From: CAYJLF01 sp964371055
GTDB lineage: Bacteria > Eisenbacteria > RBG-16-71-46 > CAIMUX01
Direction: 5' to 3'
DNA: 64,000 nt
Assembly: GCA_964371055.1 (NCBI GenBank)
Contig: CAYJLF010000010.1
Location: 62,001-126,000 of the forward strand
Shown: positions 55,789 through 64,000 of the stretch, piece after piece
How the letters are laid out: each line of letters opens with the position of its first letter
Numbering within the stretch: the stretch's first letter is position 1
The notes under the pieces: generated by a model
Told to the model about the DNA's origin: nothing
Database searches by the model: none
Seen by the model: only the letters and a program-made list of their open reading frames with translations
Translations under genes and position numbers: made by a program

Positions 55789-58700
55789 TCAGCGGACGAG
55801 GACGAGCTTCCGCTTGTCCTCGACTCCGCCGGCGCCGAGCCGGTAGAAGTAGACACCGGATGGAAGCGGTTCACCCGACTCACCGCATCCGTCGAAATGG
55901 ATCGTGTGCCGGCCGCCCGGCAGCTCGCGGTCGATCACCGATCGGACCTCGCGGCCGGACGCGTCATAGATGCAGAGCGTGACGACCCGCGGCCGATCGA
56001 GCGCGAGGGCGAACCCGGTCGAGCCGCGCGTGGGGTTGGGCCAGGCGGGGAGCAGCCGCAGTGCGTCCGCGGCCCCCTCGAACGGCCCTCCCTGGAAGGA
56101 GCCCTGCGCCAGGATCGCCCCGGTCGCCGCCCGCAGGTCGTACCGCAAGGTCAGGGGGGCCGCCGAGCGTTGTAGCAGGCGGAAGCGGACGCGGGCCACC
56201 GTACCGCGGCCGTCCACGCCCGGCCGGCCGCGGTCGAGGCGGGTGACCGAGATCTGGATCGATCCCTCGCGGTCACGGCGGAGAAGGAGCTCACCGTCGG
56301 AGCCGTAGAGGAACCGGCCGCTCTCGACGCCCCGCACTTCGAGAGAGGCGGGGTCGAAGTCGAGGTCGAAGAGCGCCCCCATGAGGTTCTCGGCGTTGTC
56401 GACCGCGAGGTCGACCTCCAGCTCCGCGTCGAGACCGAGCTCGGCCATATGTCCCACCAGGTAGGCGTAAGCGCCGTCGGTTCCGCGCCGGTACGGGGCC
56501 GCGGGCTCCGCTCTCTCCGGGTCGCGCTTGTCGTATCCCTCCGCCCCGGCCCAGGAGAACATCGTGGTGAAGGCGAGGATGTCATCCACATCCCAACGCC
56601 CATCGGGATTCGGCCGGAGGTCGGGCGCCGTTCCCTCGACCGGACCGAGATCGGCGATCCGATCCTGCTGATGGTTGGCGCCATTCCAGCCCAGGGTGAA
56701 GATCATCTGGTCCGCGAAGTCGATCCGTCCATCCGGACGCGGCTGCAGGTGCGGCGCGGCGGAATCGGGATCGGCCCCGGTGGTGGCGAGATCGCCGAGA
56801 TAGGCGAGGCGCAGGTTCAAAGTCCGCGCGACCCAGCTGCTCGGACTGGTCCCGCGCGTGGTCGTGATGCCGGAAGACTGCTTGGAGAGGGTGATCGTTC
56901 CGTCCTGATGCCGCGTCGAGGCGGAAGTGAACGACAGCGCATCGGCGCGCGCGCGCAGGGCGACACGGGCCAGTGGGAAGGGGCCGGGTCCGGTCAGACC
57001 GAAGGGGGAGCCGACGACGGAGGTCGAAACGGTGAAGGTCCCGGCGCTGTTGTTGTACGACTGGTTGAAGAGCGTGTTCACGCCGCCCAGACCGTCCCAG
57101 CCGCTCCCCGGAGTGATGCCGGTGATCTCCACCAGATCGGGATCGAAGGTCCCGCTGAACCCGACCGCGACGACGCTCTCGGGATAGGCCACCTGCAGCG
57201 TGATCACCCGATCGAGTCCGTTCTGGAGGTAGAGCGTGCCGTCGCCGTCGAGCGCGTCGGCCGCCTGGACGCTCGGGATCAGGGAGGCGTCGATCCGCAG
57301 CAGCTCCGACGCGGAGGTCTGATCCGACGCCACCACGCTTCCTTCCGCATCGTTCAGGCGTGCGAAGAGGTAGTAGCTCTTTCCCGACTGCGGCAGGCCG
57401 GCGGGCGAAGAACTGAATCGCCACGCCACGGAGTCGGTCGTGGCCGGCACGGAACCCGAAGTGAAACAGAGCTTGGCGGTCCCGGCATTGAAGACCGCCG
57501 CCGTGTCGAAATAGAGATCGACCCAGCCGTCATCCGGGGCGTTCTCGATCGCGAGTTTGAACGGATAGCTGCCGCTCGGGGGGTAGCTCTGCGGGAGTGC
57601 GCTGCCGCCGGTCAGGACGAGGGAGATCGTCGGGGCGTGGCCGCGTTCCCACTTCATCACGACGCCGCGGGTCCGGTCGACGGCATAGAGATCGAGCCCG
57701 CTGCCGTTGGGCAGGAAGGTCAGGGCGGCCAGCTCGCCGAAGCTGCCGAGCTCTGTGCCGCTCCCGCCCAGGCTGGCGCTCCAGGCAGGTGCGGTCCCCC
57801 CGCCGCCGGTTGTGGCGGCGTCGTCCCGGTAGAGCACGATCCGATCGTTCGCCTGATCCGCCACCGCGATCCAGACCCGCGCGGGATCGCCGCCATCGAG
57901 TGACACCGCGACATCGATCGGATCGGAGAGCGGATCGGATCCCGTCGAGGCGGTCGTCCACGACGTGACGTACTCCATCCGGGCCGGCAGGTGCAAGTCG
58001 GGATCGGCCGGCGCGAAGAGCAGCTTCTGGATCCGGTCATTGCCGGTGTCGGCGACGTAAACGTCGTAATGCCCCAGGGAGGGGTTCCAACGGGCCGCGA
58101 TTCCCTTCGGCGACGCGAACTCCCCCTGTCCGCTGCCGGCCGAACCCCAGCGCAGGACATCGGGAGTGGTGGCGTAGGCGTACTCGAAGTCGGTGGCGCC
58201 GGGTGGAACCAGGCCGTGGGTGCCGTCACCAAAGAGGATGCGCCCGCTCTGCCAGTCGACCGCGAAGACCTTGTCGGTCGGGCCGGCCTCGGCGAGGTCA
58301 TCGATCCTCGACCACGGCTCCGGCGTCCCGCCGGGATCGAAGTCGATGGTCTCGAGCGATCCCTCGGCGATCGGGAAGGTGGTTGTCCAGGCCGACCAGC
58401 CATGCGGAACCGTGGCGGGGGTCGACTGCCGGTAGTCGACCTCCGCCGTTCCTCCGATCGAACTCGCCGGCTGGGCCGCGCCGGTGTGCGGATCGCCCGG
58501 GAGCCAATCGTCGGTGGCGGTCGGCGCGGCGCCGTGGGCCGCGATCACCTTGATCCGATCGGATCCGGTGTCGGCCACGAAGAGGAAGCGGTGCGGGATC
58601 GCGCGGGTGGTGGTGACCGTGTTGCTCGTGCCGGCGGCGCCGTTCTTCCTGAGCTCGATCCCCGGAATGGCGAAAAACGGGTCGGCCAGGTCGGCGAAGG

Positions 58701-59979
58701 GAGCATTGTCGATGATCAACCGTCCGGTCGTGCGGTCGCTGATCGATACCTGCCCGGCATTGACCGTGACGGTGTAGGTGTGGCCCGTGACCTGGCTCGC
58801 GTCCCGTACCACCGCGGTGGCCTGGTCGAATGGGCCGTTGTCGTTCCCCAGCTTGACCGTCGCCGCCGCGGAAAGTCCGGCGCGCGCCACGGCGACGTCC
58901 CACGGCGCGGCCAGGCTGTCTTCGTAGGCTTCCCGCCAGATGACCCCGCCGTTCGCGCCGATGGTGAAGTAGAAGAGCTCCTCGTCCTGATCGATCGACG
59001 TGTCGCCCGCGTCGAGCAGGAAGAGATCGTCCGAGCTGGCCTGGGCATCCGCCTCCGCCAGCGCCACGGCTCGGACCTGCTGCCAGCTCGAGGGGCCGCC
59101 CGAGGACTGGTCGATTGCGGCGTAAACTTTCGTCGCTGCATCCGAGATGCCGTAGTCGATGTCACCGATCCCGAAGCCGTTCGTCACCTGTCCCTCATTG
59201 TCGGTGACGACATAGTCGATGCGGAAGCGGCTCTCCCTCGCGAGCGAGCCGTCCGGGAGGAGAATCTCCGGGGCCTGGTCTTCATCTCCGTAGTTGATGG
59301 TGTAGACGCGGTCCGCCGGCGTGAAGCCACCGAGTCCCGCGACCCGGCGCCACTCGACGCCGTCGATCGTGACCGACTCGGAAAACGGGATGACCCACCG
59401 GTCCGCGGTCACCTGCCAGACCGGCAGCAGGATCTGGTTGTCGTCGAATTCCGAAGCGGCGGGGGTGACTCCGGCCGCCCGCCAGTTGAAGCCGGAGTGC
59501 TCCGCGCGGAGGCGGGTCCCGTTCGCCTCGAAGATCTGCACGCGGGAGTTGCCGGTGTCGAGGACGTAGACGACATCGCGTTCGCCCTCGCCGTGTTCGC
59601 GCGCGGCCACGCCCTGAGGCAGAGAGAATGGGGTCCCGGCAGCGGGGATCGGGTCATCCACGAGCTGATCGACCGCGGGGGCATGTACGGCACGGAAGTA
59701 GGGGCCGTTCCACTCCAGGATCGCCTCGTAGTCGGCGGAGGCGAGAACCATGGTGGCGCCGAAGAGGAGCGGGAGGGAAAAGAGGGCGACCGAAACACTC
59801 GCTGTGGCGCGGGCGCCGATCGAACGCAGCGAGGCAGACCCGAGCCCTTTGGCCTCGATCCCGCCGCGTCGGCGTTGAGCCCGGACGTCCCGGGCAGGGT
59901 CCGGCCCCGGCCCTTTTCGAACTCGTCCGCTCCGCTCGCCCCGTTGCCACCGGCTCATCATCCTGAGATCTGCCTCCAT
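55789..59979 (-). CDS. Giant NHL/cohesin-like/dockerin-like surface protein, copy 1
   Basis: About 1396 residues from ATG 59979 (59961 is also possible). Signal segment ASVSVALFSLPLLFGATMVL. NHL-type repeats (VVYVLDTGNSRVQIFEANGT; RFLFVADTGSDRIKVIAAHG; YDVYVADTGNDRIQKLLFAP) form a propeller-like region to about residue 780. A cohesin-like domain (about 905-1035) has ITLQVAYPESVVAVGFSGTF, and two dockerin-like segments (about 1080-1150) have PDGRIDFADQMIFTLGWNG and PDGRWDVDDILAFTTMFSW. A second cohesin-like domain (about 1190-1300) has VDLAVDNAENLMGALFDLDF. A FlgD-like sorting domain ends SGVYFYRLGAGGVEDKRKLV. It is paralogous to the gene at 60402. Confidence 0.85.
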   Translation of the reverse strand: MEADLRMMSRWQRGERSGRVRKGPGPDPARDVRAQRRRGGIEAKGLGSASLRSIGARATASVSVALFSLPLLFGATMVLASADYEAILEWNGPYFRAVHAPAVDQLVDDPIPAAGTPFSLPQGVAAREHGEGERDVVYVLDTGNSRVQIFEANGTRLRAEHSGFNWRAAGVTPAASEFDDNQILLPVWQVTADRWVIPFSESVTIDGVEWRRVAGLGGFTPADRVYTINYGDEDQAPEILLPDGSLARESRFRIDYVVTDNEGQVTNGFGIGDIDYGISDAATKVYAAIDQSSGGPSSWQQVRAVALAEADAQASSDDLFLLDAGDTSIDQDEELFYFTIGANGGVIWREAYEDSLAAPWDVAVARAGLSAAATVKLGNDNGPFDQATAVVRDASQVTGHTYTVTVNAGQVSISDRTTGRLIIDNAPFADLADPFFAIPGIELRKNGAAGTSNTVTTTRAIPHRFLFVADTGSDRIKVIAAHGAAPTATDDWLPGDPHTGAAQPASSIGGTAEVDYRQSTPATVPHGWSAWTTTFPIAEGSLETIDFDPGGTPEPWSRIDDLAEAGPTDKVFAVDWQSGRILFGDGTHGLVPPGATDFEYAYATTPDVLRWGSAGSGQGEFASPKGIAARWNPSLGHYDVYVADTGNDRIQKLLFAPADPDLHLPARMEYVTSWTTASTGSDPLSDPIDVAVSLDGGDPARVWIAVADQANDRIVLYRDDAATTGGGGTAPAWSASLGGSGTELGSFGELAALTFLPNGSGLDLYAVDRTRGVVMKWERGHAPTISLVLTGGSALPQSYPPSGSYPFKLAIENAPDDGWVDLYFDTAAVFNAGTAKLCFTSGSVPATTDSVAWRFSSSPAGLPQSGKSYYLFARLNDAEGSVVASDQTSASELLRIDASLIPSVQAADALDGDGTLYLQNGLDRVITLQVAYPESVVAVGFSGTFDPDLVEITGITPGSGWDGLGGVNTLFNQSYNNSAGTFTVSTSVVGSPFGLTGPGPFPLARVALRARADALSFTSASTRHQDGTITLSKQSSGITTTRGTSPSSWVARTLNLRLAYLGDLATTGADPDSAAPHLQPRPDGRIDFADQMIFTLGWNGANHQQDRIADLGPVEGTAPDLRPNPDGRWDVDDILAFTTMFSWAGAEGYDKRDPERAEPAAPYRRGTDGAYAYLVGHMAELGLDAELEVDLAVDNAENLMGALFDLDFDPASLEVRGVESGRFLYGSDGELLLRRDREGSIQISVTRLDRGRPGVDGRGTVARVRFRLLQRSAAPLTLRYDLRAATGAILAQGSFQGGPFEGAADALRLLPAWPNPTRGSTGFALALDRPRVVTLCIYDASGREVRSVIDRELPGGRHTIHFDGCGESGEPLPSGVYFYRLGAGGVEDKRKLVLVR

Positions 59980-60401
59980 CCTGGATGCTTTCGGTCCGGC
60001 GGGCGTCCTTGCCGGACGGGCCCGCCCACCACAACCGTGCAACGCCCGTACCACCGGCGGGAAATGCGGGACGTTGCGACAGCGCAGGTTGGATCGAGGC
60101 TCTCCCGGCTGCGGAACGGGGGCGCGGAACTCCTTGCCGCATCGGGCAAAAGCTGCCGGTACCTGGCGCCGGAGGGGAGGTCGAGAAGCGCCGACCGAGT
60201 GGACCCGTCCGGTCCCCGGCCGGCCGGCGACCCGACCGTCGGGGCGCGGCCGCCGGACGATTCCTGTGCACTTTCAGCGCGGCCGGTCAAACAGACGCCG
60301 CCCCCCGGTCTCCCGGGAGGCGGCGCTTCGCGGTTTCGCTTCGAGCCGGCCGGGGCGACGTCGCTCGCCGGCGACGCCCGCTCCCCGGCCTTCAGGCTCG
60401 T
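59980..60401. other. 422-bp interval between the two giant paralogues
   Basis: Non-coding as far as I can see. It holds a terminator-like hairpin at 60296-60325 for the upstream paralogue and the 5' region of the downstream one. I find no convincing -35/-10 pair. The reading frame of the 59979 gene stays open upstream to 60054 but is low-complexity there. Confidence 0.45.
60296..60325 (-). terminator. Terminator-like hairpin after giant paralogue 2
   Basis: CGCCGCCCCCCGG and CCGGGAGGCGGCG pair (one C-A mismatch) around TCTC, 77 bases after the stop. It is followed on the minus strand by TCTGTTTGAC. Confidence 0.5.
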
Positions 60402-63400
60402 CTAGCGAGTCACGATCAGCTTGTGCGTCGCGGTGTTCTTGCCCGACTGCAGGCGGTAGAAGTAGACCCCCGCCGGCACCGGGTTGCCCGCGTCGTCCAG
60501 ACCGTCGAAGTCGGAGACGTGGTAGCCCGCGTCCATCTGTCCCTTGATCAGGTTGCGGACGAGGCGGCCGCTGACGTCATAGACGTCCAGCGTCAGCTCG
60601 CTCGCGGCCGGGATCGAGTAGACGATCGTGGTCGCGCCGTGGACCGGGTTCGGATGCGCGCGATAGAGCTTGAAGCCGACCGGCGCGCCGGTAAAGGCGC
60701 CCGACGCCTTCTCGCCCCGTCCCAGCACCGCACCATTCGATCCGCGCAGGTCATAGCCGAGGTCGAGCTGTCCCGCATTCTCCTCGAGGATGCGGAACGT
60801 GGCGCGGGCGATGACGCCCGAACCGCTCACTCCCGGTTCGACCTGGTCGAGACGCGTGGCCGAGACTTCCAGCCAGCCCTCGCCCGCGCGGTTGAAGAAG
60901 AGACTGCCGCTGCGGCCGTCCAGGAAGCCGCCATTCTCGACCGAGATCAGCTCGAGGGCCGCCGGATCAAAGCCGAGGTTGAGCAGCGCACCGGAGAGGT
61001 TCCGGACATGATCGACCGCCAGGTCGACCGTCATCAGCTCGCCCGCCTTCGGCGCCTCGAGGAGGCTGGCGGTGTGAGCCGTGGCGGCTCCGGCGACCGA
61101 CTCGCCCAGGGCCACCGGGCGCGGCTCGGCCGTCCGGATCAGGCCCGGGTTGGCGCCCGGCGCCATCCGGTAGTAACCCTGGCCCGCCGCCCACGAGTAC
61201 ATCACCGTGAAGGCGAGCAGGTCGTCGACGTTCCACTGGCCGTCCGGGATCGGCTTCAGGTCAGGCACCGAGCCCTCGGTCGGGCCGATGTCGCTGATCG
61301 GATCCTGGACATTGCCGACACCGTTCCAGCCGAGGGTGAAGATCATCTGGTCTTCGAAGTTGATCTTGCCGTCCGGCTTGGCCGCCAGGTTGGGCAGCTC
61401 CTCGTCGGCGCCGCTTCCGTCGGTGGCCAGGTCGCCCAGGTAGCCGAAGCGGAGGTTCACGTTCTTCGTGATCCACTGCGTCGGATCGTTCCCGTCGATG
61501 TCGGTCATGCTGGAGTTGGCCGTCAGGATCGCCAGCGTGCCGTTGGCGAAGCGCGTGCCCGAGTTGAGGACGGTGTCCTTCGCCCGGACCGTCATTTCGG
61601 CCATCGTGTGCGGGCCGGCCGTCGTCAGGCCGACCGGCGCGCCGGTGACCGACGTGCTGACCGTAAAGGTCCCCTGCGTGTTGTCGGCGCCCTGGTTGAA
61701 GAGGAGGTTGATGTAGCCGGTGCCATCCCAGCCGTTGCCCGGGATGATGCCCATCACCTCGATCAACGTCGCCGGGAAGGTCCCGCCGAAGCCGACGGCG
61801 ATGACGCTCTCCGGATAGGCCACCTGCAGGTTGATCGCCCGCTCGAGGCCGTTCTGGAGATAGAGATACTCGTCGCCGTCGATCCGGTCGACGCCCAGCA
61901 GGCTCGGCAGCAGGGTGCTGTCCATGCAGAAGAGTTCGCTCGAAGCGGTCTGGTCGACCGCGACGACGGTGCCGTTCGCGTCCTTCATCCGGGCGAAGAG
62001 GTAGTAGCTGGTGCCGTCCGCGGGGACGCCGCCGGGCGTGTCGGCGAACGACCAGGTGGCCGAGGTCGCCGTCGCCGCAATGGTGCCGGCCGCGATGCAG
62101 AGCTTCGCCGTCGCGCCGTCGTAGGTGTCCTTGGTGTCGTAGTAGAAGTCGATCCAGCCGCCCGACGGCGGATTCGTCGTCGTGAAGCTGAAGAGGTAGC
62201 TGCTGCTCGGCGGGAAGCAGGCCGGGAGCGTGCTGACGCCGGTGAAGCTGAGAGCGATCGAGGGCGTCGGCGACTCCTCGTACTTGCCCACGACGCCGCG
62301 CTGAGCGTCGCAGGTGTAGAGGTCGAGATCGGTGCCATTGGCCAGGTAGGCCAATCCCTCGACCTGCAGGTACTGCCCGAGGTTGTTCCCCTGGCTGCCG
62401 AGGAGGGCGTCGTACGACGGCACCGTGGCGCCGCCGCCCGAGGTGGCCGCGTTGTCGAGGTAGGTGACGACCCGGTCGTTACCCTGGTCCGCCACCGCCA
62501 CGAAGACGTCGGTTCCGTCGGACGCGACGACCACGTCGACCGGATTCGCCAGATAGTCGAGGCTGTTGCCGGCCGTCTTCCACTGGCAGACGAAGTCCAT
62601 CCGGGCCGGCAGGTTCAGGGCCGGATCAGACGGAACGAACGCGAACTTCTGGATCCGGTTGTTGCCGCTGTCGGCAACATAGACGTCGTAAACCGCCAGG
62701 GCGCTGTTCCAGCGGGCGGCGACGCCGCGCGGGTTGGAGAAGCGGCCCGGGCCGGTGCCGGAGGATCCGTAACGCAGCACGTCCGGCGTCGTCGTGTAGG
62801 TGAACTGCAGCGCCGTGGCGGCCGGCGGGATCTCGCCATGGACGCCGTCGCCGAAGGTGATCTTACCGGTCATCCAGTCGATCTCGTAGACCTCGTCGGC
62901 CGGGCCCGCGGTGACCAGGTCATCGACCCGGGTCCAGGTAGCCGGAGTGCCGGCGGGATCGATGGTGATCGTCTCGAGCGTTCCTTCCTTGATCGGGAAG
63001 GCGTTCGTGTAGATCGCGTAGTCCTCCGGGACGGTGCCCGGCGTGGTGTAGCGGTAGTCGACATCGGCCGTGGCGCCCACGCTGGCCGCGCCGGTCGGCT
63101 GGGCCGTCATCGTGTGGGCGTCGCCCGGCAGCCAGTCGTTCGTCGCGGTCGGAGTGTCGTCGCTGGCCGAGATGACCTTGATCCGGTCGTCGCCGGTGTC
63201 GCAGACGAAGAGGTAGCGATCGGTGACCGCCTTGGTCGTGGTCAGAGTCTCGCTGCCGGTGCCGGCCGCGTTGTCGATGGTGACGCTGAGGCCGGGGATG
63301 CCGAGATAGGTGCCCGCAACGTCCGCCAGGGCCGCCGCGTTGACGATGACCCGACCGGTCGTGACGTCGGTGATGGTCACGAGGCCGCCGGCCTCCGCCA

Positions 63401-64000
63401 CCGTGTAGACGTGCCCGGTGACCTGGCTGGCGTCACGAACGGTCGCCGCGTCGACGATGTCGCCGGCGCCGCTGATCACGACCGCCGCCGCCACCTCGGT
63501 CGGGCCGCCGTTGGCGACCGCAACGTCGTACGGGGCGTTCAGGACGTCATCGTAGGCCTCGCCGTAAGCCACGGTGCCGTTCAGCGCGACGGTGTAGTAG
63601 AAGAGCTCCTCGTTCTGGTTCGCCGAGTTGTCGGCCGCGTCGAGGACGAAGATATCGTCGCTCGTGGCGGTTCCCTCGTTCGCGATGAGAGAAATGGAGC
63701 GGATGAGCTGGAAGCTGGTCGGTCCGCCGCTGGCCCCGTCGATCTCGGTCAGGACCGGGGTGGCGCCCGCGCCGGTGCCATAGTCGATGTCGCCCAGTCC
63801 GAACGCGTCGGCCGCGCCGGAGTAGTTGTCGCTGAGCGCGTAGAAGAGGCTGATGCTGGAAGTCGTCGCCAGCGAGTTGTTCGGCAGCGTGATCTCGGGA
63901 GCATTGGCGGCGTCATCATAGTCGATGGCGTAGACCTTGTCCGCGGCGACGAAGCCGGTCAGGTCGGCCACGCGGGTCCAGACCACGCCGTCGACCGCGA
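60402..64000 (-). CDS. Giant NHL/cohesin-like/dockerin-like surface protein, copy 2 (5' end outside window)
   Basis: At least 1199 residues; the frame stays open to the window edge, where AVDGVVWTRVADLTGF aligns with TIDGVEWRRVAGLGGF of copy 1, so roughly the first 190 residues are missing. Order is the same as copy 1. NHL-like repeats (YLFVCDTGDDRIKVISASDD; YDVYVADSGNNRIQKFAFVP), then a cohesin-like domain (INLQVAYPESVIAVGFGGTF; about 61560-61890). Two dockerin-like loops follow (PDGKINFEDQMIFTLGWNG; PDGQWNVDDLLAFTVMYSW; about 61200-61440), and a second cohesin-like domain (VDLAVDHVRNLSGALLNLGF; about 60720-61035). The FlgD-like C-terminus ends AGVYFYRLQSGKNTATHKLI. Secreted, surface-anchored; glycan or partner binding is inferred. 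Confidence 0.85.
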   Translation of the reverse strand, partial: AVDGVVWTRVADLTGFVAADKVYAIDYDDAANAPEITLPNNSLATTSSISLFYALSDNYSGAADAFGLGDIDYGTGAGATPVLTEIDGASGGPTSFQLIRSISLIANEGTATSDDIFVLDAADNSANQNEELFYYTVALNGTVAYGEAYDDVLNAPYDVAVANGGPTEVAAAVVISGAGDIVDAATVRDASQVTGHVYTVAEAGGLVTITDVTTGRVIVNAAALADVAGTYLGIPGLSVTIDNAAGTGSETLTTTKAVTDRYLFVCDTGDDRIKVISASDDTPTATNDWLPGDAHTMTAQPTGAASVGATADVDYRYTTPGTVPEDYAIYTNAFPIKEGTLETITIDPAGTPATWTRVDDLVTAGPADEVYEIDWMTGKITFGDGVHGEIPPAATALQFTYTTTPDVLRYGSSGTGPGRFSNPRGVAARWNSALAVYDVYVADSGNNRIQKFAFVPSDPALNLPARMDFVCQWKTAGNSLDYLANPVDVVVASDGTDVFVAVADQGNDRVVTYLDNAATSGGGATVPSYDALLGSQGNNLGQYLQVEGLAYLANGTDLDLYTCDAQRGVVGKYEESPTPSIALSFTGVSTLPACFPPSSSYLFSFTTTNPPSGGWIDFYYDTKDTYDGATAKLCIAAGTIAATATSATWSFADTPGGVPADGTSYYLFARMKDANGTVVAVDQTASSELFCMDSTLLPSLLGVDRIDGDEYLYLQNGLERAINLQVAYPESVIAVGFGGTFPATLIEVMGIIPGNGWDGTGYINLLFNQGADNTQGTFTVSTSVTGAPVGLTTAGPHTMAEMTVRAKDTVLNSGTRFANGTLAILTANSSMTDIDGNDPTQWITKNVNLRFGYLGDLATDGSGADEELPNLAAKPDGKINFEDQMIFTLGWNGVGNVQDPISDIGPTEGSVPDLKPIPDGQWNVDDLLAFTVMYSWAAGQGYYRMAPGANPGLIRTAEPRPVALGESVAGAATAHTASLLEAPKAGELMTVDLAVDHVRNLSGALLNLGFDPAALELISVENGGFLDGRSGSLFFNRAGEGWLEVSATRLDQVEPGVSGSGVIARATFRILEENAGQLDLGYDLRGSNGAVLGRGEKASGAFTGAPVGFKLYRAHPNPVHGATTIVYSIPAASELTLDVYDVSGRLVRNLIKGQMDAGYHVSDFDGLDDAGNPVPAGVYFYRLQSGKNTATHKLIVTR

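Overview
This is a high-GC bacterial chromosome segment with about 40 genes on both strands. It has no phage, IS, CRISPR, tRNA or rRNA. The likely source is an uncultured member of the FCB superphylum, with Candidatus Eisenbacteria or a close relative as first guess. Reasons for this are several large secreted proteins ending in a FlgD-like, type IX-secretion-style C-terminal domain (GVYFYRL...K), a PEP-CTERM protein, many lipoproteins, NHL/FG-GAP/cohesin-like surface proteins and LytS/LytTR signalling. The phylum call is inference, because no rRNA marker is in the window.

Layout. 0-7 kb: a secreted beta-helix protein and a membrane glycosyltransferase are divergent from a shared promoter region, followed by a LytS-type kinase with a LytTR regulator and a secreted ankyrin-repeat/metallo-beta-lactamase fusion. 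7-13 kb: an ECF sigma/anti-sigma pair, a zinc-protease-like lipoprotein, a nitroreductase and a GT2 glycosyltransferase. 13-21 kb: a metallophosphoesterase, an HpnA-like SDR, and an osmotic-response group (anchored small protein, MscS channel, TrkH/KtrB K+ transporter). 21-29 kb: a periplasmic TonB-C protein, two tandem D-Ala-D-Ala carboxypeptidases, a double-length ThyX, an isochorismatase-fold hydrolase, and overlapping Maf and squalene-synthase-like genes. 29-39 kb: MetH, an organophosphate transporter, a P-loop protein, a glycine-zipper lipoprotein and PNPase. 39-45 kb: two overlapping paralogous lipoproteins and a caspase-fold (C13-like) surface protease. 45-52 kb: a secreted protein with a W-G-x-I-K tail, a long-form GMP synthase, signal peptidase I, a PEP-CTERM protein and a CoA-transferase/GNAT fusion. 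52-64 kb: a minus-strand cell-surface block containing an FG-GAP protein, a Big_1-like lipoprotein, an outer-membrane barrel-like protein and two giant paralogues. Each paralogue combines NHL-like, cohesin-like, dockerin-like and sorting modules. The second runs off the window.

How it fits together: housekeeping genes (metH, pnp, guaA, lepB, thyX) are interspersed with an envelope and surface programme. Proteins leave through Sec, LepB can remove their signal peptides, and they then appear to be sorted by at least four routes: lipidation, FlgD-like CTD, PEP-CTERM, and a candidate C-terminal W-G-x-I-K-x-x-Y tag. The most unusual observations are the cohesin/dockerin giants with their linked barrel and lipoprotein genes, a three-copy 21-bp-period direct repeat next to the LytTR regulator, a dispersed 22-bp intergenic element that supplies stop codons, and the double ThyX.
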